A stretch of DNA of 64,000 nucleotides from Bacteroidetes bacterium GWF2_33_16 (lineage in GTDB: Bacteria > Bacteroidota > Bacteroidia > Bacteroidales > UBA12077). Made by a program: the position numbers and the translations under genes. The first letter of the stretch is position 1, and each line of letters opens with the position of its first letter. Below, in pieces: positions 53,701 through 62,806 of the stretch. Location of the stretch: positions 68,313-132,312 of the forward strand of contig MEOE01000004.1 in the NCBI GenBank assembly GCA_001768565.1. Direction: 5' to 3'. The notes below the pieces were generated by a model. It made no database searches, had not been told where the DNA came from, and saw nothing but the letters and a program-made list of their open reading frames with translations.

Positions 53701-53901
53701 ATTATTATTAACGAAAATGATATTATTAATACCAAAGATATTCCAACTGCAATTACAAAAAACATAATTTTTGAGAAAGATGAAAATACGATCTTATATA
53801 TTCTAAATGAGAATGATTTATATAATATTATGTTCGATTACCATGATATTGAGATTTCAGTCCTTAAGTGGATTAATGCAGAATACGAGAAAAGTTTGTA
53901 G
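50740..53901 (+). CDS. Nucleotide-transporter (Npt/ATP-ADP antiporter)-like membrane protein fused to HEAT repeats and a CNB-like domain
   Basis: The 1053-aa protein starts with about 12 transmembrane helices (15-425) in the pattern of Npt1/Npt2 ATP:ADP antiporter-like MFS proteins. Examples are LFLNVFPASMIPKAYVISGIVG and the loop LKAEIRHDVQAYVDGTINEIAA. HEAT-like helical repeats follow (about 440-900). The end (960-1053) resembles a cyclic-nucleotide-binding beta-roll (LFVRSGSIRIKTESSEIIINENDIIN), though the phosphate-binding cassette is not evident. True nucleotide exchange is typical of intracellular parasites, so in a free-living organism a sensor or scaffold role is likelier. First gene of the cluster. 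Confidence 0.82.
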   Translation: MKKDFYLLLNIEEKEKTSVLLFLIQSVFLGIFYGAFDVGAHALFLNVFPASMIPKAYVISGIVGIVLTTIYARIQSRYKFSFLALVNLLFITIVIILLRGLFEITESPWVVFIVFIMMGPLNILAMLGFWGSAGRLFTLRQGKRLFGLIDTGQIFGAILSTFAIPVLIAFGFMQKNLLAVSSISVLLAFGIQIIISFKYSLNTVTETTKVKEHSRLPQLLKDKYIFNMSVFVVMSMLAAFFIQYSFLSVTKDNYPDHDNLTEFLGAFTGSLLLFTFLFKTFVYSKLMKTYGLKVSIIVSAFLLGIFTVAAVMVGTFAGYTSATAGFIFFFLIISLSRLFSKALKDAVEAPSFKILYQSLKAEIRHDVQAYVDGTINEIAALSAGLLLAVLGLFEFFKLIHFSYALLIILIIWFFVSRRLYMEYKLSLQKSLADYKGKKHEEYDMAEILNQKIDSEHISEKQVISNLNVFYQLHPYKYEKRFEKMALNNKGEIGKFAIEKIIEKKLIDPLSKINKEQLKIRVDETIENTYNGLIKQIGERINKEPDKESIVYLTKSKNPEERLIAAFLIGKYYDEKYFVYLKALLRDLNNEVKIAAIKSISKNKLTELCPTIIDYLDTPGIYNIANDAIISIGGGALPYLDQAFYKTGTAFNVLIRIIKIIGEIGGQNAIKLLLHKLDHPNTEIINQVLIQLKANSFKADENSINQIHQILEKHMAVIGWNLAASATLRDTNSFVYLKEAIDEELKVNYDFLYMLLSMAYDAKSIMHVKENIESGTSEGASYALELLDLFIYDEIKPKLFPIVEDISVIEKIKQLQDFYPVEKLSFNDLLVAIINRDMNEISMWTKSCALYAFSELTDYSIGNDLIAQLYNPNDILRQTAAYSILTHDKDFIDQISYRLENKYRDEFDQLYGQNVNSRFQLLIEKTFFLKSIDYFKVASGNSLMYLARYLNELNPDIIDDTRIDFSHLKNKILFVRSGSIRIKTESSEIIINENDIINTKDIPTAITKNIIFEKDENTILYILNENDLYNIMFDYHDIEISVLKWINAEYEKSL

Positions 53902-53917
53902 TAAAAATAAAAGCAAT

Positions 53918-53936
53918 TTTCATGTATAACATGAAA
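53918..53936. repeat. Short perfect hairpin between the first two cluster genes
   Basis: TTTCATGT and ACATGAAA flank a 3-base loop, in the 51-bp gap. It may tune transcript processing or partial termination. No T-tract follows. Confidence 0.45.
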
Positions 53937-53952
53937 TTATAAATTTAAGAGT

Positions 53953-55941
53953 ATGAAATTAAACCTATTCAGAAGAGCTAAAATATTTTATATGCGAAGG
54001 ACCACAATTTTCAAACAGCTAATACTAAATGTTGTTATACCCGCTGTTCTTGCACTTTTAGTTTTAGGATTTTTTAATTATACACAGACTAAGTATAATT
54101 TAAAAGAATCAATATCTACAAAGAATAAATTAATCTCTGAGGAGATTCTTCATATTATTGAATTTCAGGATGTAGCTCTAAATATACTTGAGGAAAGTTT
54201 AAACAAAGTAATGAAGGAATATAGCGGTATGCTAGTAAATAAATATTTTAAAAATACCAAAAATATTGAATATGTAGATCTTGATAAAGTACGAAAAGAG
54301 ATCGGCATGGATATGGAGAGAGAAGATATTTATGTGATTAATAGAGAAGGTATCGTTGTAAATACAACATTCAAAAATGATTTGGGTTTACCCTTCTTTT
54401 CATTTGGCGAAGATCATAAAAACATGCTTTTGGGAATTTTCGAAAAAGGTGAATTTGTTAGCGAACGTTTTGCAATAGAAGATCATACTAAGCGACTAAA
54501 GAAATATACGTATCAACCAACTCTTGATGGAAAATTTATTATTGAAATTGGAGTTTATTCGAAAAAAGCTGATGAAGTTATTGATTATATTAAAAATACA
54601 ATTAATAAACTATCTGTTGAAGCCGATTTGTTCCTTAGCAAGGATAAACCATTTAGTTTGAATAGAGATTTGCTTCTTTCTGATACAGAAAAGAAAATAG
54701 TTATTGAACGATTTAATAAGGAGGATTCTGCTAGTTTTTCGTACAGAATTAAAAATAAACGATTAACCTACGATTACATGTACATGCAACGGTCGAATAC
54801 CGATTTGTATAAAGGAGCAGTAATTCGTATAATATCAGATCGCACAGCAGAAACATTACTGTTAAGAAAAGAACTTATTAAGTTTGTATTAGTATTTAGT
54901 TTAACTCTTCTTGTTGTTATAACACTATTGTACCGAAAAACAAGGGTAATTACTACTCCAATTAAAAAATTAGTAGATAAAGTTAATAGAATAACAAATG
55001 GTCACTTTAATGAAAGAGCCGAAGTAATTGGTAATAATGAAATAGCAACACTCTCACAGAAATTTAATAATATGATCGAAGAGCTGGAGAGTTATTACAA
55101 CGAATTGGAGCAAAAAGTTAAAGACAGAACTGCCGAAGTTGTTCGTCAGAAAGAGGAAATTGAAATTAAAAACAAGCATATTACAGATAGTATACGCTAT
55201 GCCAAAAGAATTCAGAATGCTATACTTCCTCCATCAGACTATGTAAAACAAACCTTGCCAAATTCGTTCATTTTTTATAGACCAAAAGATATTGTTAGTG
55301 GAGATTTCTTCTGGGTTACTAAAAAGAACAATCTTTCATTTTATGCAACAGTTGATTGTACTGGTCATGGTGTGCCCGGAGCATTTATGTCGATTGTAGG
55401 ATTTAATCAGCTTAATTATGCTATTGATGTAAGAAAGGCCAGAACTGCTAATGAAATTCTTGATAGTTTAAATGAAGGTGTTGTTGAAACGCTTCGTGAA
55501 AAAAGCCCTGATTCAGTTAGCAGTGTAAAAGATGGTATGGATATTACCTTATGCGTAATTGATTATAAGAATATGAAATTGCAATTTGCAGGAGCAAATA
55601 ATCCCCTGGTTTTAATTCGCAATAATGAAATTATACAATATAAAGCTGATAAATTTGCTATTGGCGGCAATTTCGGAAATGAACTACCTAAGTTCACAAA
55701 TAACGAAATAGATCTTCAATCTGGTGATGTTATTTATACATTTTCAGATGGTTACGCGGATCAATTTGGTGGTAATGATGGACGCAAGTTTATGGTAAAA
55801 CGGTTTAGAGAATTGTTACTTAGCATACATAAAGATCCTATTGAAGATCAGGCCAGTTTGCTCGAAAATATTCTTGATGAATGGCGAGGTCGCGAAGAAC
55901 AGGTTGATGATATTCTTGTAATTGGTGTTAAAATAGAATAA
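53953..55941 (+). CDS. Membrane SpoIIE (PP2C-type) protein phosphatase with periplasmic sensor and HAMP
   Basis: The 662-aa protein has TM1 (about 21-43), a periplasmic sensor of about 250 residues, TM2 (about 308-327), HAMP (330-385), a coiled coil (385-415) and a SpoIIE phosphatase domain (420-660). The metal-binding acidic residues are in GDFFWV, DCTGHGVPGAFMS and TFSDGYADQFGG. SpoIIE phosphatases act on Ser/Thr phosphoproteins, usually anti-anti-sigma (STAS) proteins, but none is seen here. Its stop codon is directly followed by the ATG of the next gene, so the two are coupled. Confidence 0.92.
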   Translation: MKLNLFRRAKIFYMRRTTIFKQLILNVVIPAVLALLVLGFFNYTQTKYNLKESISTKNKLISEEILHIIEFQDVALNILEESLNKVMKEYSGMLVNKYFKNTKNIEYVDLDKVRKEIGMDMEREDIYVINREGIVVNTTFKNDLGLPFFSFGEDHKNMLLGIFEKGEFVSERFAIEDHTKRLKKYTYQPTLDGKFIIEIGVYSKKADEVIDYIKNTINKLSVEADLFLSKDKPFSLNRDLLLSDTEKKIVIERFNKEDSASFSYRIKNKRLTYDYMYMQRSNTDLYKGAVIRIISDRTAETLLLRKELIKFVLVFSLTLLVVITLLYRKTRVITTPIKKLVDKVNRITNGHFNERAEVIGNNEIATLSQKFNNMIEELESYYNELEQKVKDRTAEVVRQKEEIEIKNKHITDSIRYAKRIQNAILPPSDYVKQTLPNSFIFYRPKDIVSGDFFWVTKKNNLSFYATVDCTGHGVPGAFMSIVGFNQLNYAIDVRKARTANEILDSLNEGVVETLREKSPDSVSSVKDGMDITLCVIDYKNMKLQFAGANNPLVLIRNNEIIQYKADKFAIGGNFGNELPKFTNNEIDLQSGDVIYTFSDGYADQFGGNDGRKFMVKRFRELLLSIHKDPIEDQASLLENILDEWRGREEQVDDILVIGVKIE

Positions 55942-57354
55942 ATGATGACTGAAAACTTTGAAATATTCTTGTATGTTCCAGTTGGAGGTAAAACACTTCC
56001 GGAACAAGATTTAATTTGGGTAAATAATTTTAGTAAAATCTTTCAGATTGGCTTAACTCAATTCCATCAAGCAAAAATTAAAATTATTAGCACCATATTC
56101 TCTAAAGATGAAGTAAAAAAAGCGATTGAAAGAAACTCAATTATTATTCAGATCCTATTAAATGAAAATATTGACATTACTAGTTGTATCCAAAATTTGC
56201 CTGAGTTGGATAAGATTAATAAAGATCAGGTGATTCAGTTAAACTGTTATCCATTTAAGAAAGATAGTTTACTTAATGATAGTTTTAAGATTATTAATTT
56301 TTATGATGAGATATTAAATAAATCAATAAAGCTGGAAGAGAATATTGAAAAAATCAAAGACGATGCATGGCTAAAGCTTTTGGATTTGTCGATGGAGATA
56401 AAACGATTAGTTAACGAATTATCTAAGAATAAAAAGAAAGAAGTCTTTTCTAAATCTATATTTTTAGCTTACACATCTCCTGATCAAAATGTCAACCGAT
56501 TAATTATTGAACGAGAAATAAAACAGCTGGGTTACAATATCCTTGATCCTTCAAAATCTATAAGCAGTGAGCATGAATTGAGAAATACTATAAACGATAG
56601 TCTTAACAAATCGGATTTATCAATTCATATTATTGGCAATAGTGAATTGCCATCAGCTCCTGGGCAGGATATGTCTATAATTGAATATCAAAATAAACTT
56701 TTTGTTGAGTATGTTAACGCTAACAAAAATGCAAAGATTTTTCGATTAGTTTGGATACCGCCTGATATAAAGCCTAAAACCGAAAAACAAAGAATGTATA
56801 TTGAGAGTTTTATGCATCAGGTTGAGGCTATGGAGAATACAGAAATTGTTCAGACTCCAATAGAAATATTTAAAACCATAATACAAAGGAAACTTATTGA
56901 TCGACCTGTAATGACAGCAGAAAATATAAAATCTACTGATGGAAATAGTAAATCAGTTTATATAATTTACAATGATAGTGCAATTGATAAAGTAAATAAA
57001 ATTTCATCAGAATTTGAAAAGAAAAATATTACTGTACTTAAAACGGAAAAAGCCCAGAATAATATTGAAACCATTCGCTTACATCACAAAAATCTTATTA
57101 ACTGCGATGTTGTACTTATTTTTCAAAACGAAGATAATAGATTATGGTTAAACAGTAAAATTAGCGATATTCTTAAAGCCCCTGGAATTGGGCGTAAGAA
57201 AAGATATATTGCAAAGGCGATTTATCCTGTAAATAGTACTTCAGGAATATCTAACAGTCTTAAAGACTTAATTATTCTAGATAATAAAGTGTCGATATCA
57301 GAAAGTATACTACCAATTATTGAAATATTAGAAAAATATGATACCAGCAGATAA
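55942..57354 (+). CDS. TIR-like multidomain protein preceding the nSTAND1 NTPase
   Basis: The 470-aa soluble protein has a central domain (about 163-320) with a TIR-like pattern: SIFLAYTSPDQNVNRLIIEREIKQLGYNILDP, LRNTINDSLNKSDLSIHIIGNSELPSAPG and SIIEYQNKLF. This type is often found beside nSTAND1 proteins. The N-terminal part (1-110, EIFLYVPV...) and C-terminal part (338-470, SVYIIYNDSAIDKVNKISSEF ... NCDVVLIFQNEDN) show a similar strand-helix rhythm and may be two further degenerate TIR-like domains. Whether a catalytic Glu for NAD cleavage exists cannot be decided. The gene overlaps the nSTAND1 start by 17 bp. Confidence 0.68.
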   Translation: MMTENFEIFLYVPVGGKTLPEQDLIWVNNFSKIFQIGLTQFHQAKIKIISTIFSKDEVKKAIERNSIIIQILLNENIDITSCIQNLPELDKINKDQVIQLNCYPFKKDSLLNDSFKIINFYDEILNKSIKLEENIEKIKDDAWLKLLDLSMEIKRLVNELSKNKKKEVFSKSIFLAYTSPDQNVNRLIIEREIKQLGYNILDPSKSISSEHELRNTINDSLNKSDLSIHIIGNSELPSAPGQDMSIIEYQNKLFVEYVNANKNAKIFRLVWIPPDIKPKTEKQRMYIESFMHQVEAMENTEIVQTPIEIFKTIIQRKLIDRPVMTAENIKSTDGNSKSVYIIYNDSAIDKVNKISSEFEKKNITVLKTEKAQNNIETIRLHHKNLINCDVVLIFQNEDNRLWLNSKISDILKAPGIGRKKRYIAKAIYPVNSTSGISNSLKDLIILDNKVSISESILPIIEILEKYDTSR

Positions 57355-60300
57355 TGCTTTGGATAAACAGGATGGGTTTTTTAATCCTTTTCCTGGTCTA
57401 CGGCCATTTAAAATTGAAGAAAGTCATTTGTTCTTTGGACGAGAAGGACAAAGTGAAGAGATATTAAATAAATTGTCAAATGAGAAGTTTGTTGCTGTAA
57501 TTGGTGCATCAGGCAGTGGTAAATCATCTTTGATTTATTGCGGTTTGGTACCTGTGCTTTACGGTGGTTTTATCGGCGACCAAAACTCTACATGGCGAAT
57601 AATTACTACTCGTCCCGGAAATTCACCAATAGAAAACTTATCGGCAGCAATTATTAAAGAAACATCGGATGTTAATAAAACCGATGACGATATTATTAAA
57701 CAGAAATTTAATTCTTCATTACTTCGAAGTAGTTCTCTTGGATTGGTTGAAACAGTTAAGCAATCATTCGATTTGACTAAAGAGAATATTTTAATTATTG
57801 TCGATCAGTTCGAAGAGTTATTCCGTTATAAAAGTAGTCGTAAAGATTTATCAACCTATAACGAATCGGAGGCTTTTGTAAAACTGCTTGTGAACGCCAA
57901 TAAAACAAAAGATGTTCCGATTTATATTGTACTGACAATGCGCTCCGATTTTATTGGTGAATGTTCTCAATTTCATGAACTAACCGAGCTTATAAACGAT
58001 TCTAACTACCTTGTACCACAAATGACACGCGAAGATTTTCGCATGGCGGTTGAAGGTCCTGTAGCAGTTGGTGGAGCCGAAATTGAACCCCAATTGGTTC
58101 AATCATTATTAAACGAAGTAGGTGATAATCCTGATCAATTACCTATATTACAGCATGCCTTAATGCGTACATGGGATTATTGGACTGAACATTCTGATAC
58201 AAATCTGCCAATTAGTATTTCTGATTATGAGGCAATTGGCAAAATGGAAAAAGCACTTTCAGAACATGCCAATGAAGCATATGATGAATTATCTGAAAGT
58301 GAAAAATGGATTTGTGAAAGCATGTTTAAAACGATTACCGAAAAAGGTAACGATAACAGAGGAATAAGACATCCAACAAGTATAAGAAACATAGCATCTA
58401 TTGCTCAGGCAGATATTGAAGATGTAATTAGAGTAGTTGATCCATTTCGTGCATCAGGAAGATCATTTATTACACCAGCATATGATATAAAATTAAATGC
58501 AGATAGTATTATTGATTTGTCGCATGAAAGTTTGATGCGTATATGGAATAAGCTAAAAGTATGGGTAGAAGAAGAATGGAATGCTGTTCAGATGTACATG
58601 AGGTTATCGGAAGCATCAGAAATGTTTCAATTAGGGAAAACAGGTTTGTGGAGACCACCAGATTTGCAGCTGGCATTAAACTGGCGTGAGAAGCAAAAAC
58701 CAACTCTCTCCTGGGCCCAACGATATAATCCAGCATTTGAACGTGCTATAGTTTATCTCGAAACAAGTGATAAAGAGTTTCGTGCCGAAGAAGAAAATAA
58801 AGTTAAACTTCAGAAAAGGCAACTGCGAAGATCAAAGGTTTTTGCTATAGTGTTAGGCTCAGCAGCTATTATTGCAGTAGCACTTACCTTATACTCTCAA
58901 TCATTAAAAGTTGAAGCCGATCGAGAAAGGAAAAAAGCTGAAGAGCAAAAGGTTCTTGCAGAAGAAAGAAAAATTATTGCCGAGCAACAAACTGAGATTG
59001 CAAAAGAAAAAGAGAAGGAGGCCCTTGAACAAAAAGAAGAAGCAGAAAGGCAAAGATTATTTGCTGAGCAAAAACGACTTGAAGCAATTAGAAATGCTGA
59101 ATTAGCTGAAAGACAAAGGTTAATTGCTCTTGAAAGGCAGAAAGAAGCAAATCAGCAAAGATCAATCGCTGAAGTAAATGCTGTAGAAGCAAGAAAGCAA
59201 TCTGCCGAAGCAGAAAAAGCACGACAAGAAGCATTTCGTCGACGTATGCTTTCTATATCGCAAAGTATGGCTGTAAAATCACAACAAATTTTAGATAATA
59301 CGCAACTTAAAGGTCTCGTTGCTTATCAGTCATATTTATTTAATAAAAGATATGAAGGAGCAACTCATAATCCAGATGTTTATCTGGGTTTATATTATGC
59401 TTTGAAAGCACTCAAGGGGCAAGAATTTAACGCAGTAAATGGACATAATGGTTCGGTAATGGATATCGCGTTTATTCCTGAAACAAACATTCTCTTTAGT
59501 ACTGGTGGAGATGGAAAGATTTTAAAGTGGAACATGGAAGACTTAAAAATACCATTTGATACTATTGTTGAAAATCCATTTGTACAAAGAGCACTGGCTG
59601 TTACACCCGATGCAAAATACATGATTTGTGGTACTGATGATTCTAAAATTCAGTTATATAGCCTAACTAATAGTGTTTCTTTTGTTCAGGATCTTATTGG
59701 TCATACTTCTATAATTGTTGCTTTAGCTGTTTCTAGTGATAGTAAATTTTTTGTATCAGTAAGTAACGATAAAACCATTCGCAAATGGGATTTATCAACA
59801 TTAACAAGTGAAGTAATTATGCAAATAGAATCAAAGGTAAATGCAATAAAGATTTCGCCTGATAATAAAAATTTAGCAATAGGAACCCAGGATGGTAAAA
59901 TCATTTTATGGGATATTGAAAATAAAACCATTAGTAGAACAGTGTTCGAAGAAGCGAAGAATGCTGTTACAGCATTGTCTTTTAATCATAATGGTTCTTG
60001 GTTTGCTAGTGGCGACTCAAAAGGAAATGTTAAAATTTGGGAAACAAAGAACTATACTCTCTTAGAAACACTTGAAGGTCATCGCTCAAGAATATATGAT
60101 ATAGATTTTAGCCCTGATGATCAATTGGTAGCTTCATCAAGTCTTGATGGAACGGTTCGTATGTGGGACTGCAATAATATAAATAATCAACCTGTGGTTT
60201 TAACAGACCATGAGTCTTGGGTATTATCAATAGCGTTTAGTCCAGACGGTAAGCGACTTATTACATCAAGTAATCAGAAAGAAAGAATTTTAGTATGGTC

Positions 60301-60430
60301 AACAAATTCAGATTTTATGGCCAATGATGTAAAAACCTTTCTTGAAAGAAATATGACAATTGACGAATGGAATGTTTTTGTTGCAAAAGACGTTGAATAC
60401 GAAAAAACATTAACAGAATTAGCAAAATAG
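57338..60430 (+). CDS. nSTAND1 NTPase with transmembrane helix and WD40 propeller
   Basis: The 1030-aa protein opens with FFNPFPGLRPFKIEESHLFFGRE, the hallmark of nSTAND1, and has Walker A GASGSGKS (56-63), Walker B ILIIVDQFEELF (about 150) and a winged-helix region with DLSHESLMRIW (near 395). A transmembrane helix (about 500-521, VFAIVLGSAAIIAVALTLYSQ) and a Glu/Lys/Gln coiled coil (525-640) follow. A WD40 propeller (about 680-1000) has repeats such as ISPDNKNLAIGTQDGKIILWD. The topology implies a cytoplasmic switch and a periplasmic WD40 sensor. STAND proteins are oligomerising signal switches, sometimes in defence. Confidence 0.88.
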   Translation: MIPADNALDKQDGFFNPFPGLRPFKIEESHLFFGREGQSEEILNKLSNEKFVAVIGASGSGKSSLIYCGLVPVLYGGFIGDQNSTWRIITTRPGNSPIENLSAAIIKETSDVNKTDDDIIKQKFNSSLLRSSSLGLVETVKQSFDLTKENILIIVDQFEELFRYKSSRKDLSTYNESEAFVKLLVNANKTKDVPIYIVLTMRSDFIGECSQFHELTELINDSNYLVPQMTREDFRMAVEGPVAVGGAEIEPQLVQSLLNEVGDNPDQLPILQHALMRTWDYWTEHSDTNLPISISDYEAIGKMEKALSEHANEAYDELSESEKWICESMFKTITEKGNDNRGIRHPTSIRNIASIAQADIEDVIRVVDPFRASGRSFITPAYDIKLNADSIIDLSHESLMRIWNKLKVWVEEEWNAVQMYMRLSEASEMFQLGKTGLWRPPDLQLALNWREKQKPTLSWAQRYNPAFERAIVYLETSDKEFRAEEENKVKLQKRQLRRSKVFAIVLGSAAIIAVALTLYSQSLKVEADRERKKAEEQKVLAEERKIIAEQQTEIAKEKEKEALEQKEEAERQRLFAEQKRLEAIRNAELAERQRLIALERQKEANQQRSIAEVNAVEARKQSAEAEKARQEAFRRRMLSISQSMAVKSQQILDNTQLKGLVAYQSYLFNKRYEGATHNPDVYLGLYYALKALKGQEFNAVNGHNGSVMDIAFIPETNILFSTGGDGKILKWNMEDLKIPFDTIVENPFVQRALAVTPDAKYMICGTDDSKIQLYSLTNSVSFVQDLIGHTSIIVALAVSSDSKFFVSVSNDKTIRKWDLSTLTSEVIMQIESKVNAIKISPDNKNLAIGTQDGKIILWDIENKTISRTVFEEAKNAVTALSFNHNGSWFASGDSKGNVKIWETKNYTLLETLEGHRSRIYDIDFSPDDQLVASSSLDGTVRMWDCNNINNQPVVLTDHESWVLSIAFSPDGKRLITSSNQKERILVWSTNSDFMANDVKTFLERNMTIDEWNVFVAKDVEYEKTLTELAK

Positions 60431-60437
60431 TCAAGAT

Positions 60438-61511
60438 ATGAAATCAACCTTTACTTTTTTAAATTATTTTTTTGGAACTCTGTTATTGGTTTTTGTGATA
60501 ATGCTATTGTCTGCGGAAAATAGCCAGGCACAAGAGAATTGTGCTTTTAAGCTTGAAGAAGCGCAAAACCAATACGATCTGGGTGTTTTAGATTCAATTC
60601 CTTCTATGCTTAATCCATGCGTAAATAAAGGGTTTTCGGGAGATGAATTGGCTCGGGCATATAAATTATTGATTTTAACCTATTTGTTTGAGGATAATCA
60701 GGAAATGGCAAAAAATACCATGAATAAATTTCTGAAGAAATTTCCTGAATATGAGATTAAAGCTAACGATCCGGTTGAATTTACTTATTTATTTAAATCG
60801 TTTCAAACAGTACCATTATATTCAATAGGAATATTGGTTGGAGGTAATTATTCATATATAAGACTTATGGAGCCTTATGGAGTATATAATACGGAAAATT
60901 ATAACGGCGAATACTCAGTTATGGGTTTAGGTTTTCAAGGAGGCTTACAAATTAAACGATACATTAACGAAAAATTTGAAATAAACCTTGATATACTTTA
61001 TAAAGCTTATAAATATGAATATTCAAATACCTTATATAATTTTTCTACAGTTATTTTTCAAGAAAATCAAACTGGTATAGATATTCCTTTAACCGGAACT
61101 TACGATTTTGCGTTTTCATTTCTTGGACTTAGTCCATATTTAAGGGCCGGTGCAAGTTTAGGTTACATGATGAGCTCCTCAGCAAAGCTTAAACTTGATA
61201 ATGCTGTATTTACTGGATTAGAAGATAATTCAAGCCCTGATATTGACATTACTAAAAACAGAAATACATATAATCTTTCTGGAATAGTAGGTGGAGGACT
61301 TAAATTTAAAATAAAAAATGGTGGTTATATTATGGCTGATTTTAGGTATTATCTTGGTATACTTAACTCTGTTAATTCTAATGAGAGATATTCTGACTAT
61401 AATAATACATTTAAATATTGGTATATAGATAACGATTTTACAATGAATAACTTCTCATTTTCAATAGGGTATGTGTGGTCATTTTATAAAACTGTCGAAA
61501 AACAAAAATAA
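60438..61511 (+). CDS. Outer-membrane beta-barrel protein with N-terminal helical (TPR-like) domain
   Basis: The 357-aa protein has a signal peptide (cleavage after NSQAQ). A helical region (35-115) resembles TPR-type pairs (ELARAYKLLILTYLFEDNQEMAKNTMNKF), and a beta-barrel (about 125-357) has GLSPYLRAGASLGYMMSSSA and ends near FSFSIGYVWSFYK. The helical part would face the periplasm, so it is a possible partner for the WD40 domain of the gene 7 bp upstream. Confidence 0.75.
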   Translation: MKSTFTFLNYFFGTLLLVFVIMLLSAENSQAQENCAFKLEEAQNQYDLGVLDSIPSMLNPCVNKGFSGDELARAYKLLILTYLFEDNQEMAKNTMNKFLKKFPEYEIKANDPVEFTYLFKSFQTVPLYSIGILVGGNYSYIRLMEPYGVYNTENYNGEYSVMGLGFQGGLQIKRYINEKFEINLDILYKAYKYEYSNTLYNFSTVIFQENQTGIDIPLTGTYDFAFSFLGLSPYLRAGASLGYMMSSSAKLKLDNAVFTGLEDNSSPDIDITKNRNTYNLSGIVGGGLKFKIKNGGYIMADFRYYLGILNSVNSNERYSDYNNTFKYWYIDNDFTMNNFSFSIGYVWSFYKTVEKQK

Positions 61512-61518
61512 TAGCACT

Positions 61519-62730
61519 ATGAAAAGAAGCATATTTTTTATTCTACTTTTTAGATTTTTTCTGGTTTCAATATTAGGTTCTATAATAATTGGTTGTGATA
61601 ACACAGAAATATCATCCGATCAAGCCGATTCATTTATTAAATTGTTTGGATCATGGAGTTTAGACGAAGGAAAAGATGTAAAGGAAATTAGCGATGGATA
61701 TATAATAGTTGGTACCACAATGGTGTCTTTAGATAGTGGAAAGGATATTATATTAATTAAAACTAATAAATTTGGTAATATAATTTGGGATAAAACCTAC
61801 GGTGGCATTGATAATGATAACGGTAATAAAGTATTATTAACCGACGACGATGGGTATATTATTGTTGGTACTATTACAGATGAATCGAACAAAAAAGATG
61901 TTTACGTGATAAAAGTCGATAGTAACGGTGATAAACAATGGGATAAACAAATTGGAACTGCATATGATGAAACTGGAATCTCTATAGTTAAAGTAATCGA
62001 TGGATATGTAATTTGTGGCAGTACAACCGAACCAAATGCAGTAAATTTGAATCCTGCTGGAAAAACAGATATAATACTTGTTAAAATAAATAATAATGGT
62101 GATGTGCAGTGGATAAATTCATTTGGAGGAGCCGAAGATGAATCTGGAAATGATTTATTAGTAAGTTCTAATGGATTTTTAATTGTGGGTACTACAAGTA
62201 GCTTTTCCGAACCCGGACAATCAGGAAACAATATTATTCTTATAGAAACAAATGGCGAAGGAAACGAAACCGACAAGATGACTTATGGTAGTACATTTTC
62301 CGATATTGGAAATTCAATTATTCATGCAAATGAGGGTGGATATATTATTGTTGGATCAAAAGGTCGTTCAGCAAGCAATTCAAAAGTTTATATGTTAAAA
62401 GTTCAAACAAATATTCATATTATTGATTTTGAAAAAGAACTTGGAACATTGGAAACTGATTATGGGTTTGGTTATGATATTGTTGAACATTGGGGTAATT
62501 ACTCCATTGCTGGAAATAAAAATCTTTCAGAAAAGAATGCCGCTTATTTTCTCGAAACAGATATAAATGGTAATACCATTACCGAAGAACAAATTGGTGG
62601 ATACGATGATCAAATTATGTATGCTATAGAGAATACATCCGATGGTGGATATATCATGGTCGGTAAATCTGGCCAGGGATCTAATTATATGATTTGCTTA
62701 ATTAAGTTAAATTCTAAAGGGACATTATAG
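61519..62730 (+). CDS. Repeat lipoprotein, beta-propeller-like
   Basis: The 403-aa protein has a lipobox (IIIGC) with NTEISSDQ after it. It consists of about six repeats of about 55 residues with the pattern GYIIVGTT...D.ILIKTN..GN..WDKTYGG...D.G..., known from Bacteroidota surface proteins and probably forming a propeller. The ATG at 61519 is chosen over an upstream start at 61471 inside the preceding gene, because only it leaves a normal lipoprotein signal. It is 7 bp from the barrel gene. Confidence 0.78.
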   Translation: MKRSIFFILLFRFFLVSILGSIIIGCDNTEISSDQADSFIKLFGSWSLDEGKDVKEISDGYIIVGTTMVSLDSGKDIILIKTNKFGNIIWDKTYGGIDNDNGNKVLLTDDDGYIIVGTITDESNKKDVYVIKVDSNGDKQWDKQIGTAYDETGISIVKVIDGYVICGSTTEPNAVNLNPAGKTDIILVKINNNGDVQWINSFGGAEDESGNDLLVSSNGFLIVGTTSSFSEPGQSGNNIILIETNGEGNETDKMTYGSTFSDIGNSIIHANEGGYIIVGSKGRSASNSKVYMLKVQTNIHIIDFEKELGTLETDYGFGYDIVEHWGNYSIAGNKNLSEKNAAYFLETDINGNTITEEQIGGYDDQIMYAIENTSDGGYIMVGKSGQGSNYMICLIKLNSKGTL

Positions 62731-62806
62731 TAATTATCAACGATATTGGTTTTAACTATAATAACTATTGAGTATTGATTATTTTGAAAATGAAATTTTT
62801 TTGGTT

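Noticed and set aside
50740..62730. Calling the TIR-like/STAND cluster an anti-phage defence island.
   Set aside because: No nuclease, integrase, phage or other defence genes are near, and the partners are outer-membrane and surface proteins. Defence remains possible but is not supported.
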